Under the pieces are notes generated by a model. That model had not been told where the DNA came from, ran no database searches, and saw nothing but the letters and a program-made list of their open reading frames with translations. From NCBI GenBank assembly GCA_946552115.1, contig CAMNRH010000001.1, positions 1 to 64,000 on the forward strand: a DNA stretch of 64,000 bases, in the 5' to 3' direction. This DNA comes from an uncultured Lachnospiraceae bacterium. GTDB lineage: Bacteria; Bacillota; Clostridia; Lachnospirales; Lachnospiraceae. Made by a program: the position numbers and the translations under genes. This document shows positions 1 through 8,650 of the stretch, in pieces (position 1 is the stretch's first letter; every line of letters starts with the position of its first letter).

Positions 1-5
1 TTTTT

Positions 6-37
6 CAAAGTGGAATTTAATCTCGCAAAGTGGAATT
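6..37. repeat. Short direct repeat at the window edge
   Basis: The 12-mer CAAAGTGGAATT occurs at 6-17 and again at 26-37, 20 bases apart, and GTGGAATTCACTTTTTCAA follows. Closely spaced iterated copies of a short motif next to a gene-poor edge are typical of the multiple terminal repeats of IS21-like elements, so this could be the end of a mobile element lying left of the window. No transposase is visible here; the mobile-element reading is a guess. Confidence 0.3.
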
Positions 38-78
38 CACTTTTTCAACTCACCAATTTCTCATATACATCTGATTTT

Positions 79-225
79 TCAACAGCAAAATAAATTATAT
101 CCCGCCAATATACACAAAATGATACACAGCACCTCCACAAACGTATTCGGCAGTATCAGGGCAAGTATGATGCCCACTGCCACCCAGAACAATGCAAAAC
201 CGATAATCCGTTTCAGGCGGACCAC
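79..225 (-). CDS. Small hydrophobic membrane protein (48 aa)
   Basis: A minus-strand frame starting at a GTG (225) encodes a 48-residue protein beginning VVRLKRIIGFALFWVAVG and ending GYNLFCC. A basic N-terminus is followed by one long or two short hydrophobic segments split by a polar PNTFVEV turn, as in a small membrane hairpin protein. It follows gerW by about 55 bases on the same strand and is probably the last gene of that operon. The frame stays open upstream without an ATG and the SD for the GTG is weak (an AAGGA lies about 16 bases upstream), so the start is uncertain. Function unknown. The amino-acid pattern, not homology, supports it. Confidence 0.45.
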   Translation of the reverse strand: MVRLKRIIGFALFWVAVGIILALILPNTFVEVLCIILCILAGYNLFCC

Positions 226-281
226 CCTTTCGGAATGTTTTATCCTTATTTTATGCGTCCGCCCACATAAACATGACCGTT

Positions 282-671
282 TTAAGCCTCATCCTCGTTT
301 AAAATATCCATAACGTCATCCTCTGTTATACTGGAATCCTTTCCGGCAGAAAATTTATCTACCACATCCGGAACCATATCCAGAATCTTTGTAATTGTAT
401 CCTGATTCTTAACATTGACAAGCCTTGTCTGTCCGTTCTGGATTACGAGCACGGCACATGGCATCATTTTACCTCCGATACCTCCGGCGCCCTTATCCTT
501 TTTATCCGTTCCCCATGCTCCCGCACCTACTGCAAAGGATACGTCTACAAGCGGAAGAATAATCGTCTCGCCGATATGAATCGCATCTCCTACGACTGTC
601 TTGGATGTTACGACTCCTTCGATTCCCTTAAAAAGAGCCTCTACCGTTCCTTTAAAATTACTGTCTGCCAT
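282..671 (-). CDS. gerW: GerW family sporulation protein (YtfJ)
   Basis: 129 residues, full length for the GerW/YtfJ family. The N-terminal part (about 5-45) carries the conserved VEALFKGIEGVV segment, followed by the IHIGETIILPLVDVSFAVGAG core, a glycine-rich GAGGIGGKMMP loop and a short acidic C-terminus. In Bacillus subtilis YtfJ is a forespore-expressed protein needed for germination with L-alanine. The ATG has a strong GGAGG site 8-9 bases upstream. It sits directly after the DUF2953 gene on the same strand, and this DUF2953-GerW pairing recurs in spore formers, supporting a spore-related role. Its presence indicates an endospore-forming host. Confidence 0.93.
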   Translation of the reverse strand: MADSNFKGTVEALFKGIEGVVTSKTVVGDAIHIGETIILPLVDVSFAVGAGAWGTDKKDKGAGGIGGKMMPCAVLVIQNGQTRLVNVKNQDTITKILDMVPDVVDKFSAGKDSSITEDDVMDILNEDEA

Positions 672-708
672 AGCTGGTTCCTCCTACTTTCTGTCATCAT
701 TCACATTT

Positions 709-1713
709 TTACCATTCAAAATTTTTCACGTCTCTGTATGTCTGCCGGACATTCCTGCTCCAAAACAGGTTCCAGAGCAGTATCAGAAAATGAAAAGCAC
801 ATACGTTCCCCTTAGTATAAAGCTTCCCCTTTAAGATCCGTTTTTTAAAATCCGGGGTGAGTTCCACATGTTCTCCTATAAACGGATACAAAATACTGAG
901 CCCTGCCAGCGTCTTTCCCGTTATGCAGGGGTCCTCAAAGCCAAAGCGCGCCTCAATAAAAAGCTTTTTGGGCCTGAGCCTCCTAAGAAGCTTAAACACC
1001 TCTTTCTTTCCTTTCTTAACAGCCCCTATATGCGTCTCATCTTTTAAAAAGCCCAGAATCTTATCCTTTTTTTCTTCCAGAGAATATACCTTATCACGAA
1101 TACCGGAAAAAAGCTCCTGTATTTTTCGGAACAGGCCCTTTATCTTTTCAAGAATGCTTTGAGTGAAGCTCCTGATTTTTTGAAAAATGCCTGTCCTTTC
1201 TTCAGAAGCTTCCGGTGATTCTTTATCTTTTGCAGAAGCTTCATTGTCTCCGGATTCTGCCTGCGGAATTTCTTCCACGCTTTCTTCGCGTTCTTTCTCG
1301 CACGTCTCAGACTTTTCTGCGATTTCGCCGCCCGTTTCAGGTATTTCTTCCTTGCTTTCAGGAAGCTTTTCAGCTTCTTTAAATTCTGTTTTTTCATCAT
1401 ACGTCCCTTTCGTGTTACTTTCCTCATTATGACTTTCCTCCTTTATCTGTCCTCCGGTTTTTTTTATCCATAAAATCCTGATTCGCCATCTGAGTTTCTG
1501 CTCCTTATAATGTACATCCAAACGTATCAGTCTAAAAAGCCATGTAACGCAGACGCGTCCTTTCAGAGATTTTAAATCTCCTCCGCATTTTCCCACCGCC
1601 TCATATCTGACAGGCACAAAAAGAACAATACATGCCAGTAATATTACTATTCCCAATATTACAGCCAATATAATCCCTATTATTTTCAAGAATAAAAGTA
1701 GTATATGTAGCAT
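709..1713 (-). CDS. DUF2953 domain-containing membrane protein
   Basis: 334 residues. An N-terminal hydrophobic segment (about 5-33, LLLFLKIIGIILAVILGIVI) is followed by a short soluble stretch, a long low-complexity Glu/Lys/Ser region (about 90-175), an amphipathic Lys-rich helical region and a C-terminal DUF2953-like part (about 230-334) with GFEDPCITGKTLAGLSILYP and a final hydrophobic stretch. The family has no assigned biochemical function but sits next to gerW/ytfJ in many spore formers. The acidic linker is a spacer, unlikely to be folded. It begins one base after the stop of the 107-residue gene upstream and is probably translated from the same mRNA. Confidence 0.8.
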   Translation of the reverse strand: MLHILLLFLKIIGIILAVILGIVILLACIVLFVPVRYEAVGKCGGDLKSLKGRVCVTWLFRLIRLDVHYKEQKLRWRIRILWIKKTGGQIKEESHNEESNTKGTYDEKTEFKEAEKLPESKEEIPETGGEIAEKSETCEKEREESVEEIPQAESGDNEASAKDKESPEASEERTGIFQKIRSFTQSILEKIKGLFRKIQELFSGIRDKVYSLEEKKDKILGFLKDETHIGAVKKGKKEVFKLLRRLRPKKLFIEARFGFEDPCITGKTLAGLSILYPFIGEHVELTPDFKKRILKGKLYTKGNVCAFHFLILLWNLFWSRNVRQTYRDVKNFEW

Positions 1714-1714
1714 C

Positions 1715-2038
1715 TTACCTTTCCTGCTCTTTTTTTAATATATAAGCGCGTATATCTGCACTCATAGTTTCATTATACACCTCTTTCGTCATTTCTTCCA
1801 CTAATTCCAGCGCTTCCTCATAACCTTTTCCGATTCCTACCACAAAAAAATCTCTTTTCGGAAAATACGGCTTAATAAGCTGGGTACAGGAATAGATCTC
1901 CAGCTGGTTTTTTTCACTTTCCGGAAGCGTTATGATATGGATACCCGGCGAAAGCTTTCTTCTCTCAAGCCTTCGTATCACCTTATCCTTTTTCTTTTTC
2001 ACACCATCGCCCAGATAAAGATACCGATAATATCTCAT
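1715..2038 (-). CDS. Uncharacterised small protein (107 aa)
   Basis: 107 residues, ATG preceded by AAAGGAGCGGGAT. No recognisable domain. It is basic at the N-terminus (KKKKDKVIRRLERRK) with a central alternating beta-like stretch (IHIITLPE, LEIYSC, FFVVGIGKGYEEALELVEEM) and a helical C-terminus, suggesting a small soluble alpha/beta protein. It sits between the penicillin-binding protein gene and DUF2953 on the same strand with short gaps, so it is likely cotranscribed with cell-wall and spore genes. Codon use and SD look native. I do not recognise a family. Confidence 0.7.
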   Translation of the reverse strand: MRYYRYLYLGDGVKKKKDKVIRRLERRKLSPGIHIITLPESEKNQLEIYSCTQLIKPYFPKRDFFVVGIGKGYEEALELVEEMTKEVYNETMSADIRAYILKKEQER

Positions 2039-2091
2039 ATCCCGCTCCTTTCACCTGTACGGCGCTGTCAGGCCGTCTTTCTCATAATCTT

Positions 2092-3630
2092 TTATCCGTA
2101 ATAATATGCGTCAAAAACCTGCTTTGCCATATTTACCGCACTTGCAGTCCCGTCTGAAGACTCGATAATAACACTGATTACAAGTTCCGGATTGTCTACA
2201 TTGGACATTCCAATAAACCACGAATGATCCTTCTCCTCATCAGAGCTGTACTCCGCCGTTCCTGTCTTGCCCGCTGCCGTGTAGCTCTGCCCGCTTAAGA
2301 CAGATGCCGTTCCGTACTCTGCTACCGATGTCATATAATCCTTTAACTGTGCCGCTTCGGCAGAGGTCATAAGGTCTCTGTATTTCTTCGGCTTATTCTT
2401 CCTGATTTCCGCCCCTGTATCATTCGTTACAGAATCGACCAGATAAGGCTTCATCAGCGTACCGCCATTCGCAATTGCGGAAGTAATAAGCGCCATATGG
2501 TAAGGGCTTACCTGAGTTTGGCCCTGCCCCATTGCCGTCATCATACGGTCTCCGTCCAGGGCGCCCTTTTTCAGTCTGAATTCACTTTTACTGCAGGACA
2601 AATCGCAGGGAAGCCCGGAATCAAACAACAGCTCCTTTGCTGTATCCCTAAACTTTTCAATATCAAGCGACAGCCCAATATTACAAAAGGAGGTATTGCA
2701 GGAATGTGCAAGGCTGTCTCTGAAGTCCTCGTCGCCGTGTACATTTCCATTATAACAGCGAATTGTCGTATCTGCCACCGTAATTTCACCGCTGCAGGAA
2801 TAAGCATAGCTGTCATAATCTTTGTTTTCCCGCATAAATTCCAGCGCCGTCACTACCTTAAAGGTAGAACCCGGCGCATACTGACCCTGCGTAGCGCGGT
2901 TTAAAAGAGCGCTGTTCTCCTCGTCGGTGCTCAGATAGTCCCAATTGTCCGCAACGCCCGCCGGGTCAAAATCAGGCTTCGACACCATTGCAAGAATTTT
3001 ACCGGTACTTGGCTCCATGACGACAACCGCTCCCCTGTAACCGCCAAGCGCATCGTAGGCTGCCTCCTGAAGCCCGGCGTCAAGCGTAGTCACCACATTG
3101 TCCCCCATATTTTTTTTATCCTGAAATTCATTTTTTATCTTATTAAGAAAAAAGGAATTGGAGGTCAGCAAATCGATATTTGACAGAGCTTCTATTCCTG
3201 TCTTTCCCTGATCCACATATCCCACCACATGAGCAAACATATTGCCGTACGGATACTCTCTTGTCTCGGTTCCGTCCTCCGATACGTTCGTCTGTGCAAG
3301 AACATTTCCGTTTTTGTCGAGAATCTTTCCGCGCACAATCCGCTCAGCTATCGAATCCTGCCTTGCGTTATACGGGCTCCTCACAATCTCCGAGCCTTTC
3401 ACAACGTTAAAATACGCAATATATCCCATCATACCGATAAAAAGAGCGACAAATACATAGGTTACTCTAGCGAATTCTTTGTTTCCGGCGCGTTTTTTCT
3501 TTGCTTTCCTCCGATCCTCGCGGTTTGCCTCTCTTCGCTCCCTGCGGGTCATATCCCGTTTCTCTTCTTTTCTTTTTATTTTCCTGTCTGCTTCTTTTTG
3601 CTCGTAGCCTTTCTTTCTTCCTTCTCTCAA
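2092..3630 (-). CDS. Penicillin-binding protein transpeptidase (PBP2/PbpA-like)
   Basis: A class B penicillin-binding protein that cross-links peptidoglycan outside the membrane. A very basic cytoplasmic N-tail (1-50) precedes one membrane segment (about 55-74), a dimerisation region, and the transpeptidase domain with all three active-site motifs: SxxK in APGSTFK (Ser255), SCN in HSCNTS, and KTGTAE. It is shorter than typical PBP2 (about 512 residues) and resembles Gram-positive PbpA partners of RodA. The TTG start at 3630 has GAGGAAG about 9 bases upstream and lies 164 bases inside the upstream rodA/ftsW gene in another frame. An ATG at 3552 would give 86 bases of overlap but has a poorer SD. 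Cotranscribed with the SEDS glycosyltransferase it probably partners. Confidence 0.93.
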   Translation of the reverse strand: MREGRKKGYEQKEADRKIKRKEEKRDMTRRERREANREDRRKAKKKRAGNKEFARVTYVFVALFIGMMGYIAYFNVVKGSEIVRSPYNARQDSIAERIVRGKILDKNGNVLAQTNVSEDGTETREYPYGNMFAHVVGYVDQGKTGIEALSNIDLLTSNSFFLNKIKNEFQDKKNMGDNVVTTLDAGLQEAAYDALGGYRGAVVVMEPSTGKILAMVSKPDFDPAGVADNWDYLSTDEENSALLNRATQGQYAPGSTFKVVTALEFMRENKDYDSYAYSCSGEITVADTTIRCYNGNVHGDEDFRDSLAHSCNTSFCNIGLSLDIEKFRDTAKELLFDSGLPCDLSCSKSEFRLKKGALDGDRMMTAMGQGQTQVSPYHMALITSAIANGGTLMKPYLVDSVTNDTGAEIRKNKPKKYRDLMTSAEAAQLKDYMTSVAEYGTASVLSGQSYTAAGKTGTAEYSSDEEKDHSWFIGMSNVDNPELVISVIIESSDGTASAVNMAKQVFDAYYYG

Positions 3631-4939
3631 TATCTTCTTCCTCGTCTTCCCTTAATATATAAAGTCCCTGAATAATTGCAAACATAATAATGGTGCTGAG
3701 AAGTGAACTTCCCCCATAGCTGACAAGAGGAAGCGTCACACCCGTATGCGGGATAAACTTTGTCACGCCTCCGACGGTAAGAAATACCTGAAAAATATAG
3801 CAGGTCCCAAGCCCCAGCGCGACCAGCTTATAAAACAGCGTGTGAAGCTGCATGGCAATATTAAGAAACATCACATAGCAGCTTACACAGATCAGGATAA
3901 TGCAGAGTGAAAAAATCAGCCCCATTTCCTCTGATATTGCCGAAAAAATAAGATCCGTTTCCACAACCGGAATTGTCTCCGGAGATCCCTGATAAAGCCC
4001 CATACCAAACCAGCTTCCCGTAGCAATGGCAAACAAAGACTGGGCAACCTGGTATCCTTCCCCTGTATATACCGCGAACGGGTCTTTCCATGCGACCACG
4101 CGTACACGCACATGATTAAATAAATAATAGGCCGCCACCGATGCCGCGCTTCCCGCGCCAAGTCCGGCGGCAATATAAAGAGGCTGCCTTGTGGCTACAT
4201 ACAGCATGACCAGATAAACTACAAAAATAATGAGCGCGGCCCCCAAATCCTTTGATACTACCAATATCAGCACATGAAATGCCGCAAGCGCCGTCGTAAT
4301 CACAATATTTTTGAATTCCAGCGATTCCTTAAAGCTTGACGCCACAAAAAAGACAAATACAATCTTTACAAGCTCGGACGGCTGGATATTAATTCCTGCA
4401 ATTTCAAAACCAAGCATCGCGCCGTTTGATACTCTTCCCACTACGACAACCGCCGCCAGTGAAACAATTCCTACAATCGCATAAAGCTTCCTCCATTCCG
4501 ACAAAAGCTTAAACCGGCGGATAATGACCGGGATTACCAGACTGAACCCAATCGCTGCCGCCGCAATCACAAACTGCTTCACAGCCGTTCCGTAGTCAAG
4601 ACGTGTCAGCATAATCATGCCGATACATAAAAGTATACACATATTATTAATGACAAGTCTTGATACATTCGGATAGATATTCGTATACAGAAGTATTGCG
4701 GCCCCAAACAGTACTACCTGCATCAGATAGAAAGCCAGGAGCTTAATATCCTCTTTCTCCAGATACATAACAAGATAAGCAACCATCTGCATCAGAAACA
4801 TCAGCACATTTTGCTGTATCAAAAGCCCTCTCTTACGGTCAGGATCCTGATACCCAAAAATACTGAAGCATAGGAATGTATACATTGTTGCCAAAATTAT
4901 CATAATGTATTTCGATAATTCTATAATAATATTTACCAA
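3467..4939 (-). CDS. SEDS-family peptidoglycan glycosyltransferase (FtsW/RodA)
   Basis: 490 residues with about ten to twelve transmembrane segments, fitting the SEDS family that polymerises lipid II into glycan strands together with a class B PBP. Diagnostic parts are INIQPSELVKI (about residue 195), VSKDLGAALIIF, and the late FIPHTGVTLPLVSYGGSS motif (about 405). A non-membrane C-tail of about 65 residues is extremely rich in Lys/Arg/Glu. The TTG start at 4939 is preceded by GTAGGTGGAAAA. The next gene is its transpeptidase partner and begins inside this gene's basic tail, so the pair is translationally coupled. RodA versus FtsW cannot be decided from sequence alone. Confidence 0.93.
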   Translation of the reverse strand: MVNIIIELSKYIMIILATMYTFLCFSIFGYQDPDRKRGLLIQQNVLMFLMQMVAYLVMYLEKEDIKLLAFYLMQVVLFGAAILLYTNIYPNVSRLVINNMCILLCIGMIMLTRLDYGTAVKQFVIAAAAIGFSLVIPVIIRRFKLLSEWRKLYAIVGIVSLAAVVVVGRVSNGAMLGFEIAGINIQPSELVKIVFVFFVASSFKESLEFKNIVITTALAAFHVLILVVSKDLGAALIIFVVYLVMLYVATRQPLYIAAGLGAGSAASVAAYYLFNHVRVRVVAWKDPFAVYTGEGYQVAQSLFAIATGSWFGMGLYQGSPETIPVVETDLIFSAISEEMGLIFSLCIILICVSCYVMFLNIAMQLHTLFYKLVALGLGTCYIFQVFLTVGGVTKFIPHTGVTLPLVSYGGSSLLSTIIMFAIIQGLYILREDEEEDIERRKKERLRAKRSRQENKKKRRETGYDPQGAKRGKPRGSEESKEKTRRKQRIR

Positions 4940-4947
4940 TTTTCCAC

Positions 4948-7098
4948 CTACTTTACTCCCCGTTTTATATGTCCCCTTGTATACCCGTTCCGGGGCATGG
5001 GAACCTTTTCATTTCTGAAAAAAGCTCTTTCGTACAGATCCAGTATACTCTGTACCTCCTCCTTTTTCTCTGTAACAAAACCAAGCCTTATGCCGGATAA
5101 TCTCAAATCTCTCAGCTCCTCTGCCATGTCCGGCATAAGAAGCGGCTCACAATTATATATGACATTATAACAATATCTGCAGTTATTTTTCACGGCAAAT
5201 TGTTTTCCGCACCGGTCGGTAATATATAAAAGGCCGTCCTGCCCGCTGCATTCTCCGGTCGTTTTTTTTATGCAGTTTGCCGTAATCATCACAGGCTGGA
5301 AGCCATACACAGGGAGGATACCTCCGCCGCCTAAGCTTTTAAGCTCATGAAGATTTAATTCTGCAGGACAGGTATAACGGAAAATTTCTTCCTGTCTTAC
5401 TGCCTCTTTGGCAATTCGATTAAAGACATAGATTTGACTGTCTGAAATCACTTTCTTAGTATACCCTTTTTTTCGAAGCCACTCAAGACTCTCCCAGTTT
5501 CTGATAAGCACTCCGTCATACACAGACGATAAACGCCCGTAAAAGGTATCATAACAGGAAATCGCCCTTGTCCGGAAAATATAAGGCATTGCCGCATAAA
5601 CAGCTTTGTCCCTGATCCGTGTGACAGCCGAAAGAACCGGCTCGCGAAACGCAAGCTCTGACTCCACATAAATAACATCCAAAGCCTCTGAAGCCGCCGC
5701 TAAAAAAAACTGTTCCTCCGTCTGAACAGATATTTCAAAGGACAGTCTGCCACACTTTTTCTCTTCAAAAGTCCCTGTCAAAAAATCCCGGGGGTGTGCC
5801 GGAGCCTCTCTTTTATATCCGGATAATATCTCCTCCCGAAGAGCGCTAAGTCCTTTCCGTCGAAGCGTATTAAGCGACTGCACCGGGAGAAATACATGCG
5901 CTCCCATCTCAAGCTCAAGCTTATCAAACACAAAGTCAGTATTTCCGGTTTTGCGAACCTGCTTTTCTATTCTTTCTTTTTTAAGCGGCGCTTTCTCGGC
6001 ATTTTGTACGATTTCACCGGAAATCTCCCTACAGATACTCTTTCCCTTTCCTTTATATTCCAACCATAGTTTAACACACTTTCCTGCCGAAATTATTAAC
6101 TTCCCATTAATTTTTTCTTTAATTTTATAATCTTCAGGTATGTATCCTCTTTCTTCGCAATTCCCCTTTCGTTCTTTCGGACGCTTTAAGGACAGCATTT
6201 CTTTCCCATTCTGCCTCTTATAATAACCGGATTCATAGCCTCTTCTTAAATAAGCGTTTTCTAACGTCCGTCTGTCTTTCTCCAAAACAAAGTATCCCTT
6301 TTCACCCTTTTCCAGATAAAGGTCCGTATATTTCCGGTACATACGGACAACCGTATACACATAGTCCGGCTGCTTCATGCGGCCTTCTATTTTAAAGGAA
6401 TCAATCCCTGCATCCACAAGCTCCGGAATCATCTCAATCGTACATAAATCCTTAAGGCTCAGCAAATCCGCCGGCCGTTTTCCATGCACCGCATAGGGCA
6501 GACGGCAGGGCTGGGCGCACTGTCCCCTGTTTCCGCTTCTTCCGCCAATCATGCTGCTTAAAAGACATTGACCGGAATAACAGTAGCACATGGCTCCATG
6601 AACAAAGCATTCGAGCTCCAGATTCGTCTGCTCTTTCATTACACGAAGCTCTTCAAGCGAAAGCTCTCTTGCCGGAACAATTCTGTCCGCACCCTGCTTT
6701 TTAAAAAAAGCGGCTCCCAGTCCATTCGTTACGGATGCCTGCGTACTGACGTGTATGGAAAGATTCGGAAATTGCTTCTTAATATAACGAAGCACGCCAA
6801 TATCCTGCACGATCACTGCATCAAGTCCCTGCATATAATACGGAAGAAGATAATGGTACAGGTTTTCCATTTCCTTATCCTTTATCAGCGTATTCACAGT
6901 CAGATAAATCTTTCGCCCATGCAGGTGCACATAATCAATCGCCTTAAGTAAAAGCTCCTCATCCGGATTGTCCGCATAGGCCCTTGCCCCATAAAGGCTC
7001 CCTCCCATATAAACGGCATCCGCCCCCGCGCACACTGCCGCTTCCATACTGGCAACAGAGCCGGCCGGTGCTAATATTTCTACTTTTCCCTGTATCAT
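4948..7098 (-). CDS. U32 family peptidase-like protein (RlhA/TrhP type)
   Basis: About 716 residues, a long U32 protein with the C-terminal extension (DUF3656-like) found in RlhA-type members. The N-terminal part has ILAPAGSVASMEAAVCAGAD, a TIM-barrel-like start, and the signature region around residues 160-200 with ECFVHGAMCYCYSGQC, SGNRGQCAQPC and cysteines expected to bind an Fe-S cluster. E. coli homologues RlhA and TrhP hydroxylate 23S rRNA and tRNA, so an RNA-modifying role is likelier than proteolysis. The ATG at 7098 is chosen over a TTG at 7116 because the TTG sits in the U-tract of the terminator that separates this gene from zapA; neither start has an ideal SD. Four bases or so separate it from downstream rodA/ftsW. 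Confidence 0.88.
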   Translation of the reverse strand: MIQGKVEILAPAGSVASMEAAVCAGADAVYMGGSLYGARAYADNPDEELLLKAIDYVHLHGRKIYLTVNTLIKDKEMENLYHYLLPYYMQGLDAVIVQDIGVLRYIKKQFPNLSIHVSTQASVTNGLGAAFFKKQGADRIVPARELSLEELRVMKEQTNLELECFVHGAMCYCYSGQCLLSSMIGGRSGNRGQCAQPCRLPYAVHGKRPADLLSLKDLCTIEMIPELVDAGIDSFKIEGRMKQPDYVYTVVRMYRKYTDLYLEKGEKGYFVLEKDRRTLENAYLRRGYESGYYKRQNGKEMLSLKRPKERKGNCEERGYIPEDYKIKEKINGKLIISAGKCVKLWLEYKGKGKSICREISGEIVQNAEKAPLKKERIEKQVRKTGNTDFVFDKLELEMGAHVFLPVQSLNTLRRKGLSALREEILSGYKREAPAHPRDFLTGTFEEKKCGRLSFEISVQTEEQFFLAAASEALDVIYVESELAFREPVLSAVTRIRDKAVYAAMPYIFRTRAISCYDTFYGRLSSVYDGVLIRNWESLEWLRKKGYTKKVISDSQIYVFNRIAKEAVRQEEIFRYTCPAELNLHELKSLGGGGILPVYGFQPVMITANCIKKTTGECSGQDGLLYITDRCGKQFAVKNNCRYCYNVIYNCEPLLMPDMAEELRDLRLSGIRLGFVTEKKEEVQSILDLYERAFFRNEKVPMPRNGYTRGHIKRGVK

Positions 7099-7114
7099 AT
7101 ACAAACCATTCCCC

Positions 7115-7139
7115 AAAAAAGGCTGCCTTATGAGCAGCC
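7115..7139 (-). terminator. Intrinsic terminator after zapA
   Basis: On the minus strand GGCTGC (7139-7134) and GCAGCC (7126-7121) form a 6-bp GC-rich stem with a 7-base loop, followed directly by six T residues. It lies between zapA and the U32 gene on the same strand and overlaps the most upstream possible start of the U32 gene, so it may act as an attenuator in a partly readthrough operon. Confidence 0.7.
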
Positions 7140-7150
7140 TCCTCTTTTCT

Positions 7151-7561
7151 TTATTTTCGTTTGTTTTTCATCTCTGTTTCCAACTGAACAATCTTCATCT
7201 GAAGCTCTCTGTTTTCCTCCTTAAGCTTGTCCAGCGCCTTATCCGCATTCTCAAGCTTAATCTGAACGGAAATCAGCTCATGCTTCAAATCATACATTTC
7301 CTTATCTTTCGCTTCAATATCGCTCTCCAGAGTTCCCCCCTGCTTTCTGGCCTTAAAGTAATCATCAGCAATATTAAGCGCAAGGAGAACACTTCTTGTC
7401 TCCGCACTCTGCTTGCGGTAACCCTCGCTGCTTGAGCATTCCTCAATCTTATGATTTAAGTATGTAGATACCTTCTGCAGGTAATCCTCACTCTCAAATC
7501 CGCTTAAGGTAAATACCTTTCCACCTATTAATACTTCCGTAAAATTTTTTGATGATGCCAT
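7151..7561 (-). CDS. zapA: Cell division protein ZapA
   Basis: 136 residues from the ATG at 7561. A ZapA globular head (about 5-75: FTEVLIGGKVFTLSG, DYLQKVSTYLNHKI, ALNIADDYFKA) is followed by a C-terminal coiled coil (about 85-136) rich in Glu, Lys and Leu. ZapA binds FtsZ and bundles protofilaments at the division ring. The upstream in-frame codons contain the SD itself (GGGAGG six bases before the ATG), which fixes the start at 7561. Its own promoter lies just upstream, and a terminator follows, so it can be expressed as a short transcript with readthrough into the U32 gene. Confidence 0.92.
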   Translation of the reverse strand: MASSKNFTEVLIGGKVFTLSGFESEDYLQKVSTYLNHKIEECSSSEGYRKQSAETRSVLLALNIADDYFKARKQGGTLESDIEAKDKEMYDLKHELISVQIKLENADKALDKLKEENRELQMKIVQLETEMKNKRK

Positions 7562-7596
7562 AAAAGCCTCCCTCAAATTTTCTATTCTATGTTCTC

Positions 7597-7625
7597 ATTA
7601 TAAACGATACTTCCATAAAAACCAA
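7597..7625 (-). promoter_or_regulatory. SigA-type promoter for zapA
   Basis: On the minus strand TTGGTT (7625-7620), a 17-base spacer and TATAAT (7602-7597) lie between ruvB and zapA. The predicted transcript would begin near 7590, giving a leader of about 30 bases before the zapA ATG. Only the -35 deviates from consensus. Confidence 0.6.
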
Positions 7626-8633
7626 CTATTTTTCTTTATTTTCACAAGAAATTCCAAGATGCACATAGGCGGTATCCGTCACAATCCTTCCGCGGGGAGT
7701 CCTTTGTAAGAATCCGTTTTTTAAAAGATAAGGCTCATAAACATCCTCTATCGTCCCTGTATCCTCACTGACAGCAGCTGCTAGCGTATCAAGCCCCACC
7801 GGGCCTCCCCCGAATTTTTCAATAATTGTAAGAAGCAGATCCCTGTCTGTCTGGTCTAAGCCCTCCTTGTCCACATCGAGCAAATCCAGCGCATCATTCG
7901 CCACATCCCCGGTAATATAACCGTTGTATTTTACCTGTGCAAAATCACGAACGCGCTTTAACAGGCGGTTGGCAAGCCTCGGCGTTCCTCTGGAACGCCT
8001 TGCCAAAGCGCGGGCGCCCTCTTCGTCTATTCCCACACCAAGCACCTTTGCTGAGCGCAGAATAATCGTCTGAAGCTCTTCGATTGAATAAAATTCCAAC
8101 CGGTGAACAACGCCGAACCTGTCCCGAAGCGGCGCTGTCAGCATACCGGCTCTTGTCGTCGCCCCTACCAGCGTAAATTTCGGAAGATCCAGCCGGATAG
8201 AGCGGGCGCTCGCTCCTTTTCCAATCATAATATCAATGGCATAATCCTCCATAGCGGGATACAGAACCTCCTCCACCTGCCGGTTCAGCCTGTGAATTTC
8301 ATCTACAAAAAGAACGTCCCCCTCCTGCAGATTATTAAGGATTGCTGCCATCTCACCCGGCTTTTCAATTGCCGGTCCAGAAGTAATCTTAAGATGTACT
8401 TTCATCTCATTTGCAATAATTCCGGCAAGCGTCGTTTTTCCAAGTCCCGGCGGTCCGTAAAACAGCACATGGTCAAGCGCCTCTTTCCGTTCTTTTGCAG
8501 CTTCTATATAGATTTTTAAGGTTTCCTTCGCTTTCTCCTGTCCGACATAATCCGACAAAAGCTGCGGACGCAGCGTCCCCTCAAGCTTAATATCCTCTTC
8601 CAGATTTTCTGTTGTAATAATTCTCCTGCTCAT
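7626..8633 (-). CDS. ruvB: Holliday junction branch migration helicase RuvB
   Basis: 335 residues, full length. AAA+ ATPase with Walker A GPPGLGKT (60-67), Walker B with DEIH (111-114), sensor 1 in [10 protein letters not shown] and the arginine-finger region TAPLRDRFG, followed by the winged-helix C-terminal domain ending [13 protein letters not shown]. RuvB hexamers drive branch migration with RuvA tetramers. The ATG is preceded by GAGGGGAAGCT. It follows ruvA by 17 bases in the same operon. No ruvC is adjacent, as is usual in Firmicutes, where RecU resolves junctions. Confidence 0.98.
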   Translation of the reverse strand: MSRRIITTENLEEDIKLEGTLRPQLLSDYVGQEKAKETLKIYIEAAKERKEALDHVLFYGPPGLGKTTLAGIIANEMKVHLKITSGPAIEKPGEMAAILNNLQEGDVLFVDEIHRLNRQVEEVLYPAMEDYAIDIMIGKGASARSIRLDLPKFTLVGATTRAGMLTAPLRDRFGVVHRLEFYSIEELQTIILRSAKVLGVGIDEEGARALARRSRGTPRLANRLLKRVRDFAQVKYNGYITGDVANDALDLLDVDKEGLDQTDRDLLLTIIEKFGGGPVGLDTLAAAVSEDTGTIEDVYEPYLLKNGFLQRTPRGRIVTDTAYVHLGISCENKEK

Positions 8634-8650
8634 AGCTTCCCCTCAGTCTG

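Noticed and set aside
1140..1427. Minus-strand Lys/Arg-rich frame of 95 residues
   Set aside because: It lies in another frame of the Glu/Lys-rich linker of the DUF2953 gene, has no SD, and owes its basic composition to the purine-rich coding of the real gene.
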